A stretch of DNA of 17,253 bases from Bacteroidota bacterium (lineage in GTDB: Bacteria > Bacteroidota > Bacteroidia > Bacteroidales > PUMT01), in contig PXAP01000291.1 of NCBI GenBank assembly GCA_003567115.1, positions 1 through 17,253 on the forward strand, given 5' to 3'. The translations under genes were made by a program, and so were the position numbers. The notes under the pieces were generated by a model that did no database searches, was not told the origin of the DNA, and saw nothing but the letters and a program-made list of their open reading frames with translations. How positions within the stretch are numbered: position 1 is the first letter of the stretch; the number at the start of each line of letters is the position of its first letter. Below are positions 1 through 8,111 of this stretch, piece after piece.

Positions 1-318
1 GTATATAAAACAGTACAAGCAGGACAGTCGCCATAAGACCGGAATCAGATTAACGGCAAAGGCAAATAACCAAATAAATTAAGATATAAACAAACGGCAT
101 ATTTAAAATCAGCAATTTTTGGCATATTGGTGACAAGCCGGACTGCTAAAATTATTGCTCAATAAGGAGGAAAAGCTCACCCGGAAATAGGGAAATATAA
201 ACTCATTCGGCAATACGACATATGTTAGGGATGCATACATATTTTTTTAATATTTTTGCCGTAACAAAATTGAGTCTCCTCCAAAAAATTCAAAAATGAT
301 GATGTAATTTACACCGAT
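1..318. other. Intergenic region upstream of the PepSY protein; no convincing gene
   Basis: AT-rich stretch with no long open frame on either strand. It holds an imperfect inverted repeat: the sequence at 111-124 (agcaatttttggca) pairs with 144-159 apart from a 2-nt bulge, leaving a loop of about 19 nt. A purine-rich run, aaggagg, at about 163-169 looks like a ribosome binding site, but no start codon follows at a usable distance. On the minus strand an ATG at 32-34 opens a hydrophobic reading (MATVLLVLFYI) that runs off the left edge after 11 codons; this could be the N-terminus of a divergent exported protein but is too short to call. Confidence 0.5.
251..258 (+). promoter_or_regulatory. 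Possible -7 element upstream of the PepSY-type gene
   Basis: The octamer tatttttg fits the Bacteroidetes -7 consensus TAnnTTTG and lies 60 nt upstream of the ATG at 319. The -33 partner is poor: only tgtta, about 23 nt upstream, could serve. In an AT-rich region this can arise by chance, so the call is weak. Confidence 0.25.
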
Positions 319-870
319 ATGAGATTACGTAAACTGAACAGGGTTCTGCACAGGGATCTGGGGTATTTTTTTTTCGGCATGACAATCATCTATGCCGTAT
401 CGGGTATTGCCTTGAATCACAGGCATGAGTGGAACCCTGACTATATTATTACCCAGGAGGAGTTCAGAAAAGAAGTTACCGTCAGCCCCTCACAAATTGA
501 CAAGGACTACTCTCTTGAAATACTTGAAGAACTTAGCATAGATGCTGATTACAGGACGCACCTCGTGGCCGGCGACAATTACAGGATCTTTGTCAGGGAC
601 GGGTCAGTAACCATCGATCTTGCCGAGGGAACAGGCAGTTTTGAGATAATAAGAAAAAGACCGTTCTTCAACCAGATCAACTTCCTTCATTACAACGCGC
701 CCCGGAAGTTGTGGACATGGTTCGCGGATTTTTATGCCGGGGGACTGATTATTCTGGCCGTAACCGGACTGTTCATAATAAAGGGAAAAAACGGTATCAC
801 AGGCAGGGGGGCGTGGCTGACAACACTGGGAATAATAATCCCGCTTATCTTCCTCTATTTTTATCTGTAA
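319..870 (+). CDS. PepSY-associated TM helix family inner-membrane protein
   Basis: A 183-residue membrane protein. Three hydrophobic segments are visible, at residues about 14-33, 136-155 and 164-183, with a hydrophilic, probably periplasmic section of about 100 residues between the first two. The N-terminal HRDLGYFFFG, the GIALNH at the end of helix 1 and the LHYNAPRKLW-TWFADFYAGG stretch before helix 2 are typical of the short PepSY-associated TM helix proteins of Bacteroidota. Histidines at 11, 34 and 124 lie next to helices, as in PepSY_TM proteins linked to iron or siderophore reduction. No TonB receptor or iron gene is seen nearby, so the role is unknown. The ATG at 319 gives the full family N-terminus; there is no Shine-Dalgarno sequence, as is usual in this phylum. 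It is convergent with the barrel gene that follows. Confidence 0.8.
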   Translation: MRLRKLNRVLHRDLGYFFFGMTIIYAVSGIALNHRHEWNPDYIITQEEFRKEVTVSPSQIDKDYSLEILEELSIDADYRTHLVAGDNYRIFVRDGSVTIDLAEGTGSFEIIRKRPFFNQINFLHYNAPRKLWTWFADFYAGGLIILAVTGLFIIKGKNGITGRGAWLTTLGIIIPLIFLYFYL

Positions 871-1013
871 CATTATAAGATCATGATTGATTCTTTTGTT
901 AAAACTTAATCAATAAAGCAACCTGATGATCAATTTAATACAGATGACACTGACCCACCCCATAATACGGGTAGAAAGATATCTTATTAATAACAAAAAA
1001 ATCCCGGATTGCT

Positions 1014-2387
1014 CTAAAACAGGTAATTTAGTCCGATATACAGTCCCCCGTTACCATCACGCTTATCTAACGGCCTGCCGTAATCTATTGCAACTATAAA
1101 ATTTTCGTTCATGGCAACCCTGAACCCTCCGCCGTATGTAAGATGAAGTCCCTCCTCGCCATCAGTGTAAAATAATCCGGAGAATGGTTCACCGGGTTCG
1201 GGTTCAGGCTGACCAGTCACTACGGGATCCACTTCCCTTTTCGACACAACCTGTCCTCCATCAGTAAACGCATTCAGGGCCAGGTATATATTCTGATTGA
1301 AGAGGACCGTCCGGTAAAATTTCCATCTTAGTTCAAAGTTCCCGAACACCATCCCCTCTCCTACAACGCGGTTGCGCAGCATACCCCTGACGGTGCGTGA
1401 ACCACCCAGTCCGTCGGTATTTGACGATAGCGAGAATGAATTGATCATGTATGGAAGCATATAAAAGGGTACATTGCCTCCGATGGTTCCCTGGTAATTC
1501 AACCTGTATGCAAAGGAAAGGTCATTTGGTACCAGGGTAAAGTACTGCCTGTGGGTAAGCGAAAGCCTGGTATATGCAAAATCACCGTTGCCCGTGAACC
1601 CCGGAGCAGCAAATATGACGGCCTCGCTCCATATGCCCGACATGGGATTAGACTCATTGTCACGTGTATCATATATAATGCCGGCCTTGAGATGGTGGGT
1701 ATTTCCACCCTCTCTTTCCTCTTCGGATATTATTCCCCATTGTATATATCGCTCATAAAGACCGGGAATATCGGGAAGCATGTCATCTTCATCCCTTCCC
1801 TCGTTAAGGGCGTCAATATCGACCGGGGCAATGGAGGTGTTCATAAGCCCTATTCCTGCTATCCATCGCAACTCCCCACCTGACAGTTGCCCCTGGAAAT
1901 CGACGGTGAACCGGAACATGTTCCTCTCATGACGGTAAAACATACGACTGCGGTATTGCGGATCATTTTCATCTTCCCACCTGGCAGAATAGCCGGCATT
2001 ATAGCCGTTAAACCCGTAGAAATCCAGTGCCTTTTCGGTAAAATAACTGAGATCAGCAGTTACGCGTATACCGGGAATAAGGTATTCTGTATCATAAAAG
2101 AGCCTGTTTATACCACTTCCCCTGGTATACCGCGATATTTCCGCGTATATCGAATGCATATACCGGGGATAGGAAGAACCATCACCAAAATAATATAAAT
2201 TTACCAGTCCCCCATACTGAAAACCAAGATCCGTATTATACGATACTGCAGGAAGAGCTCCGAAAGTCCAGCCGGTCATTTCCGGCTCATCTTCTTCTTC
2301 CTGATTTGCAGAAATATCCCTTTCAGAGGAAAGCAACTGACTGGCAATAATAATAAAAATCATTACCGGGAATTTGATTCTGTTCAT
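1014..2387 (-). CDS. BamA/TamA-family outer membrane beta-barrel protein without POTRA domains
   Basis: A 457-residue protein with a signal peptide (basic start, hydrophobic residues about 5-19), a short acidic linker (EEEDEPE, residues 30-36) and then a barrel to the C-terminus. Omp85-superfamily marks in the surface-antigen domain are YDTRDN with the following Pro and Gly (residues 239-251) and the conserved loop-6 motif VRGM (333-336, in GGSRTVRGM). The last residues, GLNYLF, end in the aromatic residue expected of a barrel recognised by the Bam machine. BamA and TamA carry N-terminal POTRA repeats; here only about 40 residues precede the barrel, so it is unlikely to be BamA itself. Such barrel-only Omp85 relatives are common in Bacteroidota and mostly of unknown role. 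It stands alone, convergent with the PepSY gene and divergent from the acylases. Confidence 0.85.
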   Translation of the reverse strand: MNRIKFPVMIFIIIASQLLSSERDISANQEEEDEPEMTGWTFGALPAVSYNTDLGFQYGGLVNLYYFGDGSSYPRYMHSIYAEISRYTRGSGINRLFYDTEYLIPGIRVTADLSYFTEKALDFYGFNGYNAGYSARWEDENDPQYRSRMFYRHERNMFRFTVDFQGQLSGGELRWIAGIGLMNTSIAPVDIDALNEGRDEDDMLPDIPGLYERYIQWGIISEEEREGGNTHHLKAGIIYDTRDNESNPMSGIWSEAVIFAAPGFTGNGDFAYTRLSLTHRQYFTLVPNDLSFAYRLNYQGTIGGNVPFYMLPYMINSFSLSSNTDGLGGSRTVRGMLRNRVVGEGMVFGNFELRWKFYRTVLFNQNIYLALNAFTDGGQVVSKREVDPVVTGQPEPEPGEPFSGLFYTDGEEGLHLTYGGGFRVAMNENFIVAIDYGRPLDKRDGNGGLYIGLNYLF

Positions 2388-2504
2388 TTTGCTTTTATTA
2401 AATGGATAAGTAATCTGAATAATTATGGCAAGAAAAATAATTCATGGAATATTAAAAAATATATTCAGTAATTTTTTTTCAAAAAATATCACATTTAAAT
2501 TATA

Positions 2505-2569
2505 TTTATCCTGTAAAAAAGCCAGAATTTTGTTTTGAAAATTAACAAAATTCTGACTTACAGGATGAA
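2505..2569. repeat. Nested inverted repeat (long palindromic hairpin)
   Basis: Two nested arms share one axis. The inner arms are a perfect 12-bp inverted repeat, cagaattttgtt at 2523-2534 and its complement at 2544-2555, around a 9-nt loop. The outer arms, atcctgtaa at 2508-2516 and ttacaggat at 2558-2566, are also perfect and extend to 2505/2569 with one G-T pair. Only a small asymmetric internal loop separates them. It lies between divergent genes, so it cannot be a simple terminator of either; an operator, an RNA structure or a small palindromic element are possible. Confidence 0.7.
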
Positions 2570-2582
2570 CCGCTTCGCTTTA

Positions 2583-2635
2583 ACATTAAATTTTTTCATC
2601 CGTCTGTGAGTAAATTGGCTGAAAAAATTTAATGT
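2583..2635. repeat. Perfect 16-bp inverted repeat overlapping a promoter-like site
   Basis: The arms acattaaattttttca (2583-2598) and its exact complement (2620-2635) flank a 21-nt loop. The right arm ends on the first base of a TAnnTTTG-like element, so pairing or a bound dimer would sit on the putative acylase promoter. It is a separate structure from the nested palindrome that ends 14 nt upstream. Confidence 0.7.
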
Positions 2636-2642
2636 ATATTTG
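2614..2642 (+). promoter_or_regulatory. Candidate promoter for the first acylase gene
   Basis: Tatatttg at 2635-2642 matches TAnnTTTG exactly. Attg at 2614-2617 could be the -33 element, with a spacer of 17 nt, slightly shorter than usual. Transcription would start near 2646 and give a leader of about 225 nt that contains the 21-bp repeats. The match is by eye only. Confidence 0.4.
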
Positions 2643-2649
2643 ATATATT

Positions 2650-2853
2650 ATGCTGATTATTAATAATGTTATTCTGACAAACAACCTTTTGGCAACAGGA
2701 ATTACCTCTTTTACAGCATTAAGCAACGTTGGTGCTGAAAAAAATATCACTGGCACAGAAGAGGGTATTATTTGCACTGAAGAAGGTATTACTGGCACAG
2801 AAGCAGGTATTGCCAACACAGGAGCAGGTATATTTTTCGTGCCGGCAGAATAA
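2650..2853 (+). CDS. Possible small leader ORF made largely of 7-residue repeats; doubtful gene
   Basis: An ATG at 2650, a few bases after the candidate promoter, opens a 67-codon frame that ends 18 nt before the first acylase. Its second half is a translated minisatellite: TGTEEGI, ICTEEGI, TGTEAGI, ANTGAGI (residues about 34-61). The 21-bp period keeps the frame open on both strands, so openness is not evidence of translation. Differences between units are both synonymous and non-synonymous, with no clear sign of protein-level constraint. It could be a leader peptide, a decayed gene or non-coding DNA. No known domain is recognised. Confidence 0.2.
   Translation: MLIINNVILTNNLLATGITSFTALSNVGAEKNITGTEEGIICTEEGITGTEAGIANTGAGIFFVPAE
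2728..2832. repeat. 21-bp tandem repeat (four clear units, one degenerate)
   Basis: Units start at 2749, 2770, 2791 and 2812, each 21 bp, of the form actggcacagaagnnggtat(t/a). Units 1 and 3 differ at only two positions; units 2 and 4 are more diverged. A degenerate fifth copy can be seen at 2728-2748. The array ends 39 nt before the acylase start codon and would lie in its leader. Confidence 0.75.
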
Positions 2854-2871
2854 ACTATCCCAATTTTTCCC

Positions 2872-5277
2872 ATGCAATTATTTAAAAAGATACTCAAAAT
2901 ATCAGGCCTGATTTTTGTAATTCTCCTGGCTGCAGGTTGCCTGTATACCAGGAACATAGCCAGGAGAGCCATACCCGACTACAACCGCAGCTTCACCCTT
3001 GAAAATCTGCAGGATGAAGTCCGTGTATTCCGAGATGCCAATGCAGTACCCTCCATATATGCCTCCAATGAGCAGGACCTGTACCGGGCGGTGGGTTTTG
3101 TCATGGCGCAGGACAGGCTATGGCAGATGGACCTGATCAGGAGGGCAGCCGTAGGAAAGTTATCGGAAATATTCGGAGAGGATTTTGTTGATGCAGATCT
3201 TTTGATACGTTCATTGCGTATACCCGAAAAATCTGCATTGATTCTTCAGTGGACTGACCCGGATATTATTTCTGCCCTTGAGGCCTTTGCCGACGGAGTA
3301 AACCAGTTCATTGACCGGCATCGCAGGAAGCTGCCCCCTGAGTTTTCAATCCTGGGCTATAAGCCTGAAAAATGGAAGGCTGAGCATTCTGTTCACCTGG
3401 CCGGCTACCTTGCCTGGGAGATCGGCGGAGAATGGTCCACCGAGTTAATTCTGCACCGGCTCCGGCAAAAGCTCGATGAGGATAAGTTCCGGGAGCTGAT
3501 TCCCAATCTTGACCTGCAGGAAAGCTATGTGCACCCTCAATTTGAGCTGGCAGATACAGACCTGCATACCAGACTGCAGGAACCATCGGCCAAACTCCGG
3601 GATCTGGGCCTGGACCTTTTCAGGGGAAGCAACAACTGGGTTGTATCGGGCAGCAGAAGCACCACGGGCAAGCCACTTTTTGCCAATGATATGCACATGT
3701 TTTTTCTCAGTCCCGGTATATGGTACCAGATGCACCATGTAATAGAGGGCGAACTTAACGTGACGGGCATTGCACTGCCCGGTCAGCCCCTGATCATGGC
3801 AGGCCACAACGAAAGGATTGCCTGGGGCATGACCAGCGCATTCGTGAATAATGTTGATTTCTATCTGGAAACCATAAATCCTGATAATCCACATCAGTAT
3901 AAATTCATGGGGGAGTGGAGAGATATGGAGGCTCGCAGTGAATCAATCAAAACCGGAAAAAACAGTTCTGTTGAAAAGAAAATTCTTTTCACACACCGCG
4001 GCCCGGTTGTATCAGATTTCAAAAACCTGGATGACCAGGTTATTTCCATGAAATGGATGGGCGACGAATACAGCAACAAGCTCCGGAGCATCTATCTTCT
4101 TAACAGGGCAGGTAACTGGGAAGAGTTCCGTGATGCGGTCAGCACGATTGTCGCCATAAGCCAGAATATCAACTATGCCGATGTGGAAGGAAACATAGGC
4201 TTACAAACCGCCGCAGGCATACCTGTAAGGGAAGGGGCGGGAATATTTGTGGTTTCCGGAGAGGATGACACATACGACTGGCAGGGAATGGTGCCCTTTG
4301 AGGAACTGCCCTATACATATAATCCCCCGGAAGGTTTTATTATCGCGGCCAACAACCGCACAGTACCCGATGACTACCCGTATTATGTAAGCCACTGGTT
4401 CCACCCCCCGAAACGCTATGACAGGATAAAGGAGATGATCATGAAAAAAGAGCGTCTTTCAGTCGATGATTTCCGTGCCATACAGGGTGATAAAAAGTCA
4501 GAACTTACCGAACAGATGCTTCCGGGTCTGCTGGCAGAACTGGAAAAAATACCCCGGCCGTCCGTCAATGAAAAAAAAGCCATCGAAAAGCTGAAGGGAT
4601 GGGACATGGTATACCGTCCGGATAGTCCCGGGCCGCTGATATTTGAAAAATTCTATGTCAGATTCCTGGAAAATACCCTTCTGGAGGAAATGGGAGATGA
4701 ACTTTACAGTGAATTCCTCACCGACAGGGAGCTGGTGCGCAACTTTGTCCGACTGCTATGGATTAAGTGTGAATCAGCCTGGTTCGAAGGTGATAAATCC
4801 CAAACCGGTACGGGTACATTTTCAGATGTTGTCCGTAAAAGTTTCCACGAAACCATTGAATGGATTGAGAATAATTCAGGGACGGATCCTGAAAGGTGGG
4901 CCTGGGGTGATTTCCATAAGCTGACATTGGAACACCCCATGGGGTCAGTCAGGTTGCTTGACCTGATTTTCAGGATGAACCGAGGCCCCTGGTCGCCCGG
5001 TGGAAGTTTCCATACGGTTAGCTCCTATTCATACGACTATAACGATCCCTTCAGGATCTTTCGCGGGCCCTCCCACAGGCATATCTATTCAACGGGCAAC
5101 TGGGATGAATCCCTTTCCATAGTGCCCACCGGAACCTCGGGAATACCTGCCAGTGATTATTACTGCGACCAGACACAATGGTTTGCTGATGACAGATACC
5201 GGTCTGACCTTTTTTCGGCAAATAAGGTGGAAGAAGCTGCCAGATACAGCATGAAGCTGATTCCGGTTAACTGGTAA
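2872..5277 (+). CDS. Penicillin acylase family protein (Ntn hydrolase), copy 1
   Basis: An 801-residue precursor of the penicillin acylase / N-acyl hydrolase family, which cleaves itself into alpha and beta chains and exposes an N-terminal Ser. The nucleophile is Ser253 in RGSNNWVVSG; His275 (NDMH) is at beta-chain position 23, where acylases carry Gln or His; the later family marks HRGPVVSD, NINYADVEGNIG and the catalytic-Asn motif NNRT (residues 494-497) are present. Residues 11-22 form a membrane segment ending in AAGC, a poor lipobox; the paralogue has Tyr instead of Cys, so an uncleaved N-terminal anchor is likelier. Function would be in the periplasm. The residue matching a calcium-ligand Asp of E. 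coli penicillin G acylase is Asn326 by hand alignment, while Glu191 may match another ligand. The substrate cannot be told: penicillins, acyl-homoserine lactones and N-acyl amino acids are all known for the family. Confidence 0.92.
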   Translation: MQLFKKILKISGLIFVILLAAGCLYTRNIARRAIPDYNRSFTLENLQDEVRVFRDANAVPSIYASNEQDLYRAVGFVMAQDRLWQMDLIRRAAVGKLSEIFGEDFVDADLLIRSLRIPEKSALILQWTDPDIISALEAFADGVNQFIDRHRRKLPPEFSILGYKPEKWKAEHSVHLAGYLAWEIGGEWSTELILHRLRQKLDEDKFRELIPNLDLQESYVHPQFELADTDLHTRLQEPSAKLRDLGLDLFRGSNNWVVSGSRSTTGKPLFANDMHMFFLSPGIWYQMHHVIEGELNVTGIALPGQPLIMAGHNERIAWGMTSAFVNNVDFYLETINPDNPHQYKFMGEWRDMEARSESIKTGKNSSVEKKILFTHRGPVVSDFKNLDDQVISMKWMGDEYSNKLRSIYLLNRAGNWEEFRDAVSTIVAISQNINYADVEGNIGLQTAAGIPVREGAGIFVVSGEDDTYDWQGMVPFEELPYTYNPPEGFIIAANNRTVPDDYPYYVSHWFHPPKRYDRIKEMIMKKERLSVDDFRAIQGDKKSELTEQMLPGLLAELEKIPRPSVNEKKAIEKLKGWDMVYRPDSPGPLIFEKFYVRFLENTLLEEMGDELYSEFLTDRELVRNFVRLLWIKCESAWFEGDKSQTGTGTFSDVVRKSFHETIEWIENNSGTDPERWAWGDFHKLTLEHPMGSVRLLDLIFRMNRGPWSPGGSFHTVSSYSYDYNDPFRIFRGPSHRHIYSTGNWDESLSIVPTGTSGIPASDYYCDQTQWFADDRYRSDLFSANKVEEAARYSMKLIPVNW

Positions 5278-5436
5278 CCGGCCCCTGGTTATTCTTACTT
5301 GTTTATATGCCAATATTCAATTATATTTGAATGTACCATGCTGATTGTTAATACTATCAGAAATTGCAGCGCTCAAGTTTAATTAAGCATTGCAAATATC
5401 ATCACTTAAGTATTGAATAGCAGGTATTTATAATTG

Positions 5437-5470
5437 TTTGAAGGTTAATATTAGTTCTCACATAGCTTTA
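5437..5470 (+). promoter_or_regulatory. Weak promoter candidate for the second acylase gene
   Basis: In the 289-bp gap between the acylases, tttg (5437-5440) and tagcttta (5463-5470, one mismatch to TAnnTTTG) lie 22 nt apart. This would start a transcript near 5474 with a leader of about 90 nt. The gap also holds a small hairpin at 5313-5334. Its length suggests separate transcription of the second copy, but the promoter match is imperfect. Confidence 0.25.
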
Positions 5471-5566
5471 AATTGTCGAGACTTACACGCCAAATTAAAC
5501 TATAGCCAATTGCATCAACTGCCGGCAGGCTTATCCATATGAATTTAAACCAAAAACCTCCCCGAC

Positions 5567-7957
5567 ATGAAAATATTTAAAAAAATACTAAGAATAGCAG
5601 GTGTTTTGCTGGTTATATTCCTTCTGGTTGGTTACTTCTTTGTCCGCAACATTGCCAGGAGAGCCATACCGGACTATAATCAGGATTTTGCCATAGAGAG
5701 GCTCAAAGAAGAGGTCACTGTTCTGCGTGATAATTATGCAGTACCTGCAATTTATGCCAGCAACGAAGAAGACCTTTACCGGGCAGTGGGTTTTATAATG
5801 GCGCAGGACAGGCTGTGGCAGATGGATCTGCTGAGAAGGGTGACCACCGGCAGACTGTCGGAAATTTTCGGGGAAGATCTTATTGAAACCGACCATCTTA
5901 TGCGTGCACTCCGCATACCTGAAAAATCGGCTATGGTGCTCAGCCGTACCGACCCGGTTGTTATAACTGCTCTTGAAGCCTTTGCCGACGGGGTAAACCA
6001 ATTCATTGACCAGCACCGGAGAAACCTGCCACCTGAGTTTTCAATCCTTGGCTACCGGCCTGAAGAGTGGAAGCCGGAACATTCTGTCAACCTGACCGGT
6101 TTTATGGCATGGGACCTGAATATGGCATGGCCGACCGTAGTGATACTGCATAAGCTGAGACAGAAACTTGATGATGATAAATTCCGGGAGTTGATTCCGG
6201 ACCTTGAACTGTATACAAGTTATGTATATCCGGAATATATGCTGACAAAAACAGAAGTTCGTTCCGTACTGCTTGAGCAGTCAGCAAAACTGAGGGAACT
6301 GGGACTGGAGGTTTTCAGCGGCAGCAATAACTGGGCTGTTTCAGGAGAAAGAAGCACTACCGGCAAACCAGTTTTTGCCAATGATATGCATCTGGGATTT
6401 ATGTCGCCCGGCATATGGTACCAGATGCATCATGTGATAAAGGGTGAGCTTAACGTTACGGGAGTGGTCCTTCCAGGGCAGCCCTTTGTGATTTCAGGGC
6501 ATAACGAAAGAATTGCCTGGGGAATGACCAATGTTATGGTGGATGATGCGGATTTCTACCTGGAAACTATAAATCCCTCAAATCCGCATCAGTATAAATA
6601 TATGGGAGAATGGAGAGATATGGAGGTGCGCACCGAAATAATCAAAACCGGAAGAAGGGATTCCGTTGAAAAAGAGTTACTGTTTACTCACCGCGGCCCG
6701 GTAATTTCAGGTTTCCGTGACCTGGATGATGAAGTAATTTCAATGAGATGGACAGGAAATGATTACAGCAATGAGGTGAGCAGCGTATATCTTCTTAACC
6801 GGGCATCTGACTGGGAGGAGTTCCGGGAGGCCCTGACCACTTTTCGCTCGGTAAGCCAGAATATAAACTATGCCGATGTGGACGGGAATATCGGGATGCA
6901 AACTGCAGCAGGGATACCCATAAGGGAAGGCACAGGAGAAATGGTGGTTTCCGGAGAAGATGATACGTATGACTGGCGCGGAACAGTACCCTTTGAAGAG
7001 TTGCCATATAGCTATAATCCCCCCGCCGGCTTCGTTATCTCGGCAAACAACAGGACTGTGGGAGACGACTACCCCTACCATATAAGTCACTGGTTTTATC
7101 CCCCATACCGTTATGACAGGATCAGGGAGATGCTTATGGAAAAGGAACGGCTCTCCGCTTCAGATTTTAAAATCATGCTGAGTGATAAACAATCAAAGCT
7201 TACCGAAAGAATGCTTCCGGGTTTGCTGGATGAACTTGAAAAAATACCCCGGCCAACCATGAATGAACGCAGTGCCATGGAGATGCTTGCCGAATGGGAT
7301 ATGATTCACCACCCAGGCAGTCCCCAGCCCCTGATTTTTGAAAAGTTCTATTTAAAGTTTGTTGAAAATCTGCTGCTTGAAGATATGGGAGAGGAATTAT
7401 ACCGGGAGTTTATCGGAGAAAGAATACTTGTTTATAACCTGGTTGACTATATATGGGCCAACAGAGAGTCCGCCTGGCTGGCTGACGAAGGACAGGGTTC
7501 ATTTACAGATATGGTACAGAAAAGCTTTTATGAGGCTATCGACTGGCTGGAGCATAATCACGGTCCTAACCCGGGCAGATGGGCCTGGGGCGATGTCCAC
7601 AAGCTGACATTGGAACATCCGATGGGAGAAGTTAAACTGCTTGATGTGGTTTTCAATATGAACAGGGGACCGTGGTCGCCCGGAGGCAGCTTCCATACGG
7701 TATGCCCCTATTCTTATGACTTCACCGAACCTTTCAATATAAATCACGGAGCTTCTCAAAGGCATATCTATTCAACAGCCAACTGGGATAATTCCTTTTC
7801 TGTGATCCCAACGGGCACATCGGGGATACCTGCCAGTGATTATTATTGTGACCAGTCAGAACTTTACGTGAATGACAGTTACCGGCCGGATGCCTTCTCT
7901 GAGGTGGCAGTTGAAAATGCAGCAGTTTACAGGATGAAGCTGATGCCTGATAATTAA
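5567..7957 (+). CDS. Penicillin acylase family protein (Ntn hydrolase), copy 2
   Basis: A 796-residue tandem paralogue of the preceding gene; my position-by-position count gives 67 and 68 identities in the first and second hundred residues, so the duplication is old. The same architecture is seen: hydrophobic N-terminal anchor (about residues 10-26, no Cys), alpha region, nucleophile Ser253 in SGSNNWAVSG, His275, HRGPV, NINYADVDGNIG and NNRT. The main length difference is a shorter linker near residue 645 (DEGQGSFTD against a longer Gly/Thr-rich version). Around the pocket the sequence after His275 is LGFM here and MFFL in copy 1, which suggests different substrates. The DDAD stretch (326-329) keeps the Asp lost in copy 1, whereas the residue matching Glu191 of copy 1 is Val. 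Likely a periplasmic amide hydrolase. The ATG at 5567 aligns exactly with the start of copy 1. Confidence 0.92.
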   Translation: MKIFKKILRIAGVLLVIFLLVGYFFVRNIARRAIPDYNQDFAIERLKEEVTVLRDNYAVPAIYASNEEDLYRAVGFIMAQDRLWQMDLLRRVTTGRLSEIFGEDLIETDHLMRALRIPEKSAMVLSRTDPVVITALEAFADGVNQFIDQHRRNLPPEFSILGYRPEEWKPEHSVNLTGFMAWDLNMAWPTVVILHKLRQKLDDDKFRELIPDLELYTSYVYPEYMLTKTEVRSVLLEQSAKLRELGLEVFSGSNNWAVSGERSTTGKPVFANDMHLGFMSPGIWYQMHHVIKGELNVTGVVLPGQPFVISGHNERIAWGMTNVMVDDADFYLETINPSNPHQYKYMGEWRDMEVRTEIIKTGRRDSVEKELLFTHRGPVISGFRDLDDEVISMRWTGNDYSNEVSSVYLLNRASDWEEFREALTTFRSVSQNINYADVDGNIGMQTAAGIPIREGTGEMVVSGEDDTYDWRGTVPFEELPYSYNPPAGFVISANNRTVGDDYPYHISHWFYPPYRYDRIREMLMEKERLSASDFKIMLSDKQSKLTERMLPGLLDELEKIPRPTMNERSAMEMLAEWDMIHHPGSPQPLIFEKFYLKFVENLLLEDMGEELYREFIGERILVYNLVDYIWANRESAWLADEGQGSFTDMVQKSFYEAIDWLEHNHGPNPGRWAWGDVHKLTLEHPMGEVKLLDVVFNMNRGPWSPGGSFHTVCPYSYDFTEPFNINHGASQRHIYSTANWDNSFSVIPTGTSGIPASDYYCDQSELYVNDSYRPDAFSEVAVENAAVYRMKLMPDN

Positions 7958-7982
7958 TCAGATTTCAACATTACCGGCAGCC

Positions 7983-8031
7983 GGAAATCACCTGACCGAC
8001 TAAAGACTGCCCGGCTTAAGGAAATCACCTG
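7983..8031. repeat. 12-bp direct repeat in the acylase/recN convergent gap
   Basis: Ggaaatcacctg occurs at 7983-7994 and again at 8020-8031. The 154-bp gap between the two convergent stop codons otherwise shows short GC-rich inverted pieces around ccgg but no clear terminator with a T-run. It may be chance. Confidence 0.3.
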
Positions 8032-8111
8032 GTGGCAAATAACCGGAGTTGCAGTTTCCCGGCAAACCCCGGAAATTATTATCAGGAAAAACCGGTCCAC
8101 CAACCGGATAA

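Noticed and set aside
1..34. Start of a divergent membrane protein on the minus strand
   Set aside because: Only 11 codons are inside the window, without a usable promoter or family match.
160..175. Strong Shine-Dalgarno-like aaggagg
   Set aside because: No ATG, GTG or TTG follows at 4-15 nt, and genes here do not use such sites.
2920..2943. Lipoprotein signal in acylase copy 1 (AAGC)
   Set aside because: The -3 residue is Ala, the lipobox is poor, and the paralogue has Tyr instead of Cys at the same position.
2586..2972. 128-residue minus-strand ORF across the 21-bp repeats
   Set aside because: It is kept open by the in-frame period, overlaps the acylase start and reads low-complexity VPVIPSS repeats.
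3308..3894. Minus-strand ORFs inside the acylase genes
   Set aside because: They are antisense shadows of strongly conserved coding sequence, repeated at matching places in both paralogues.
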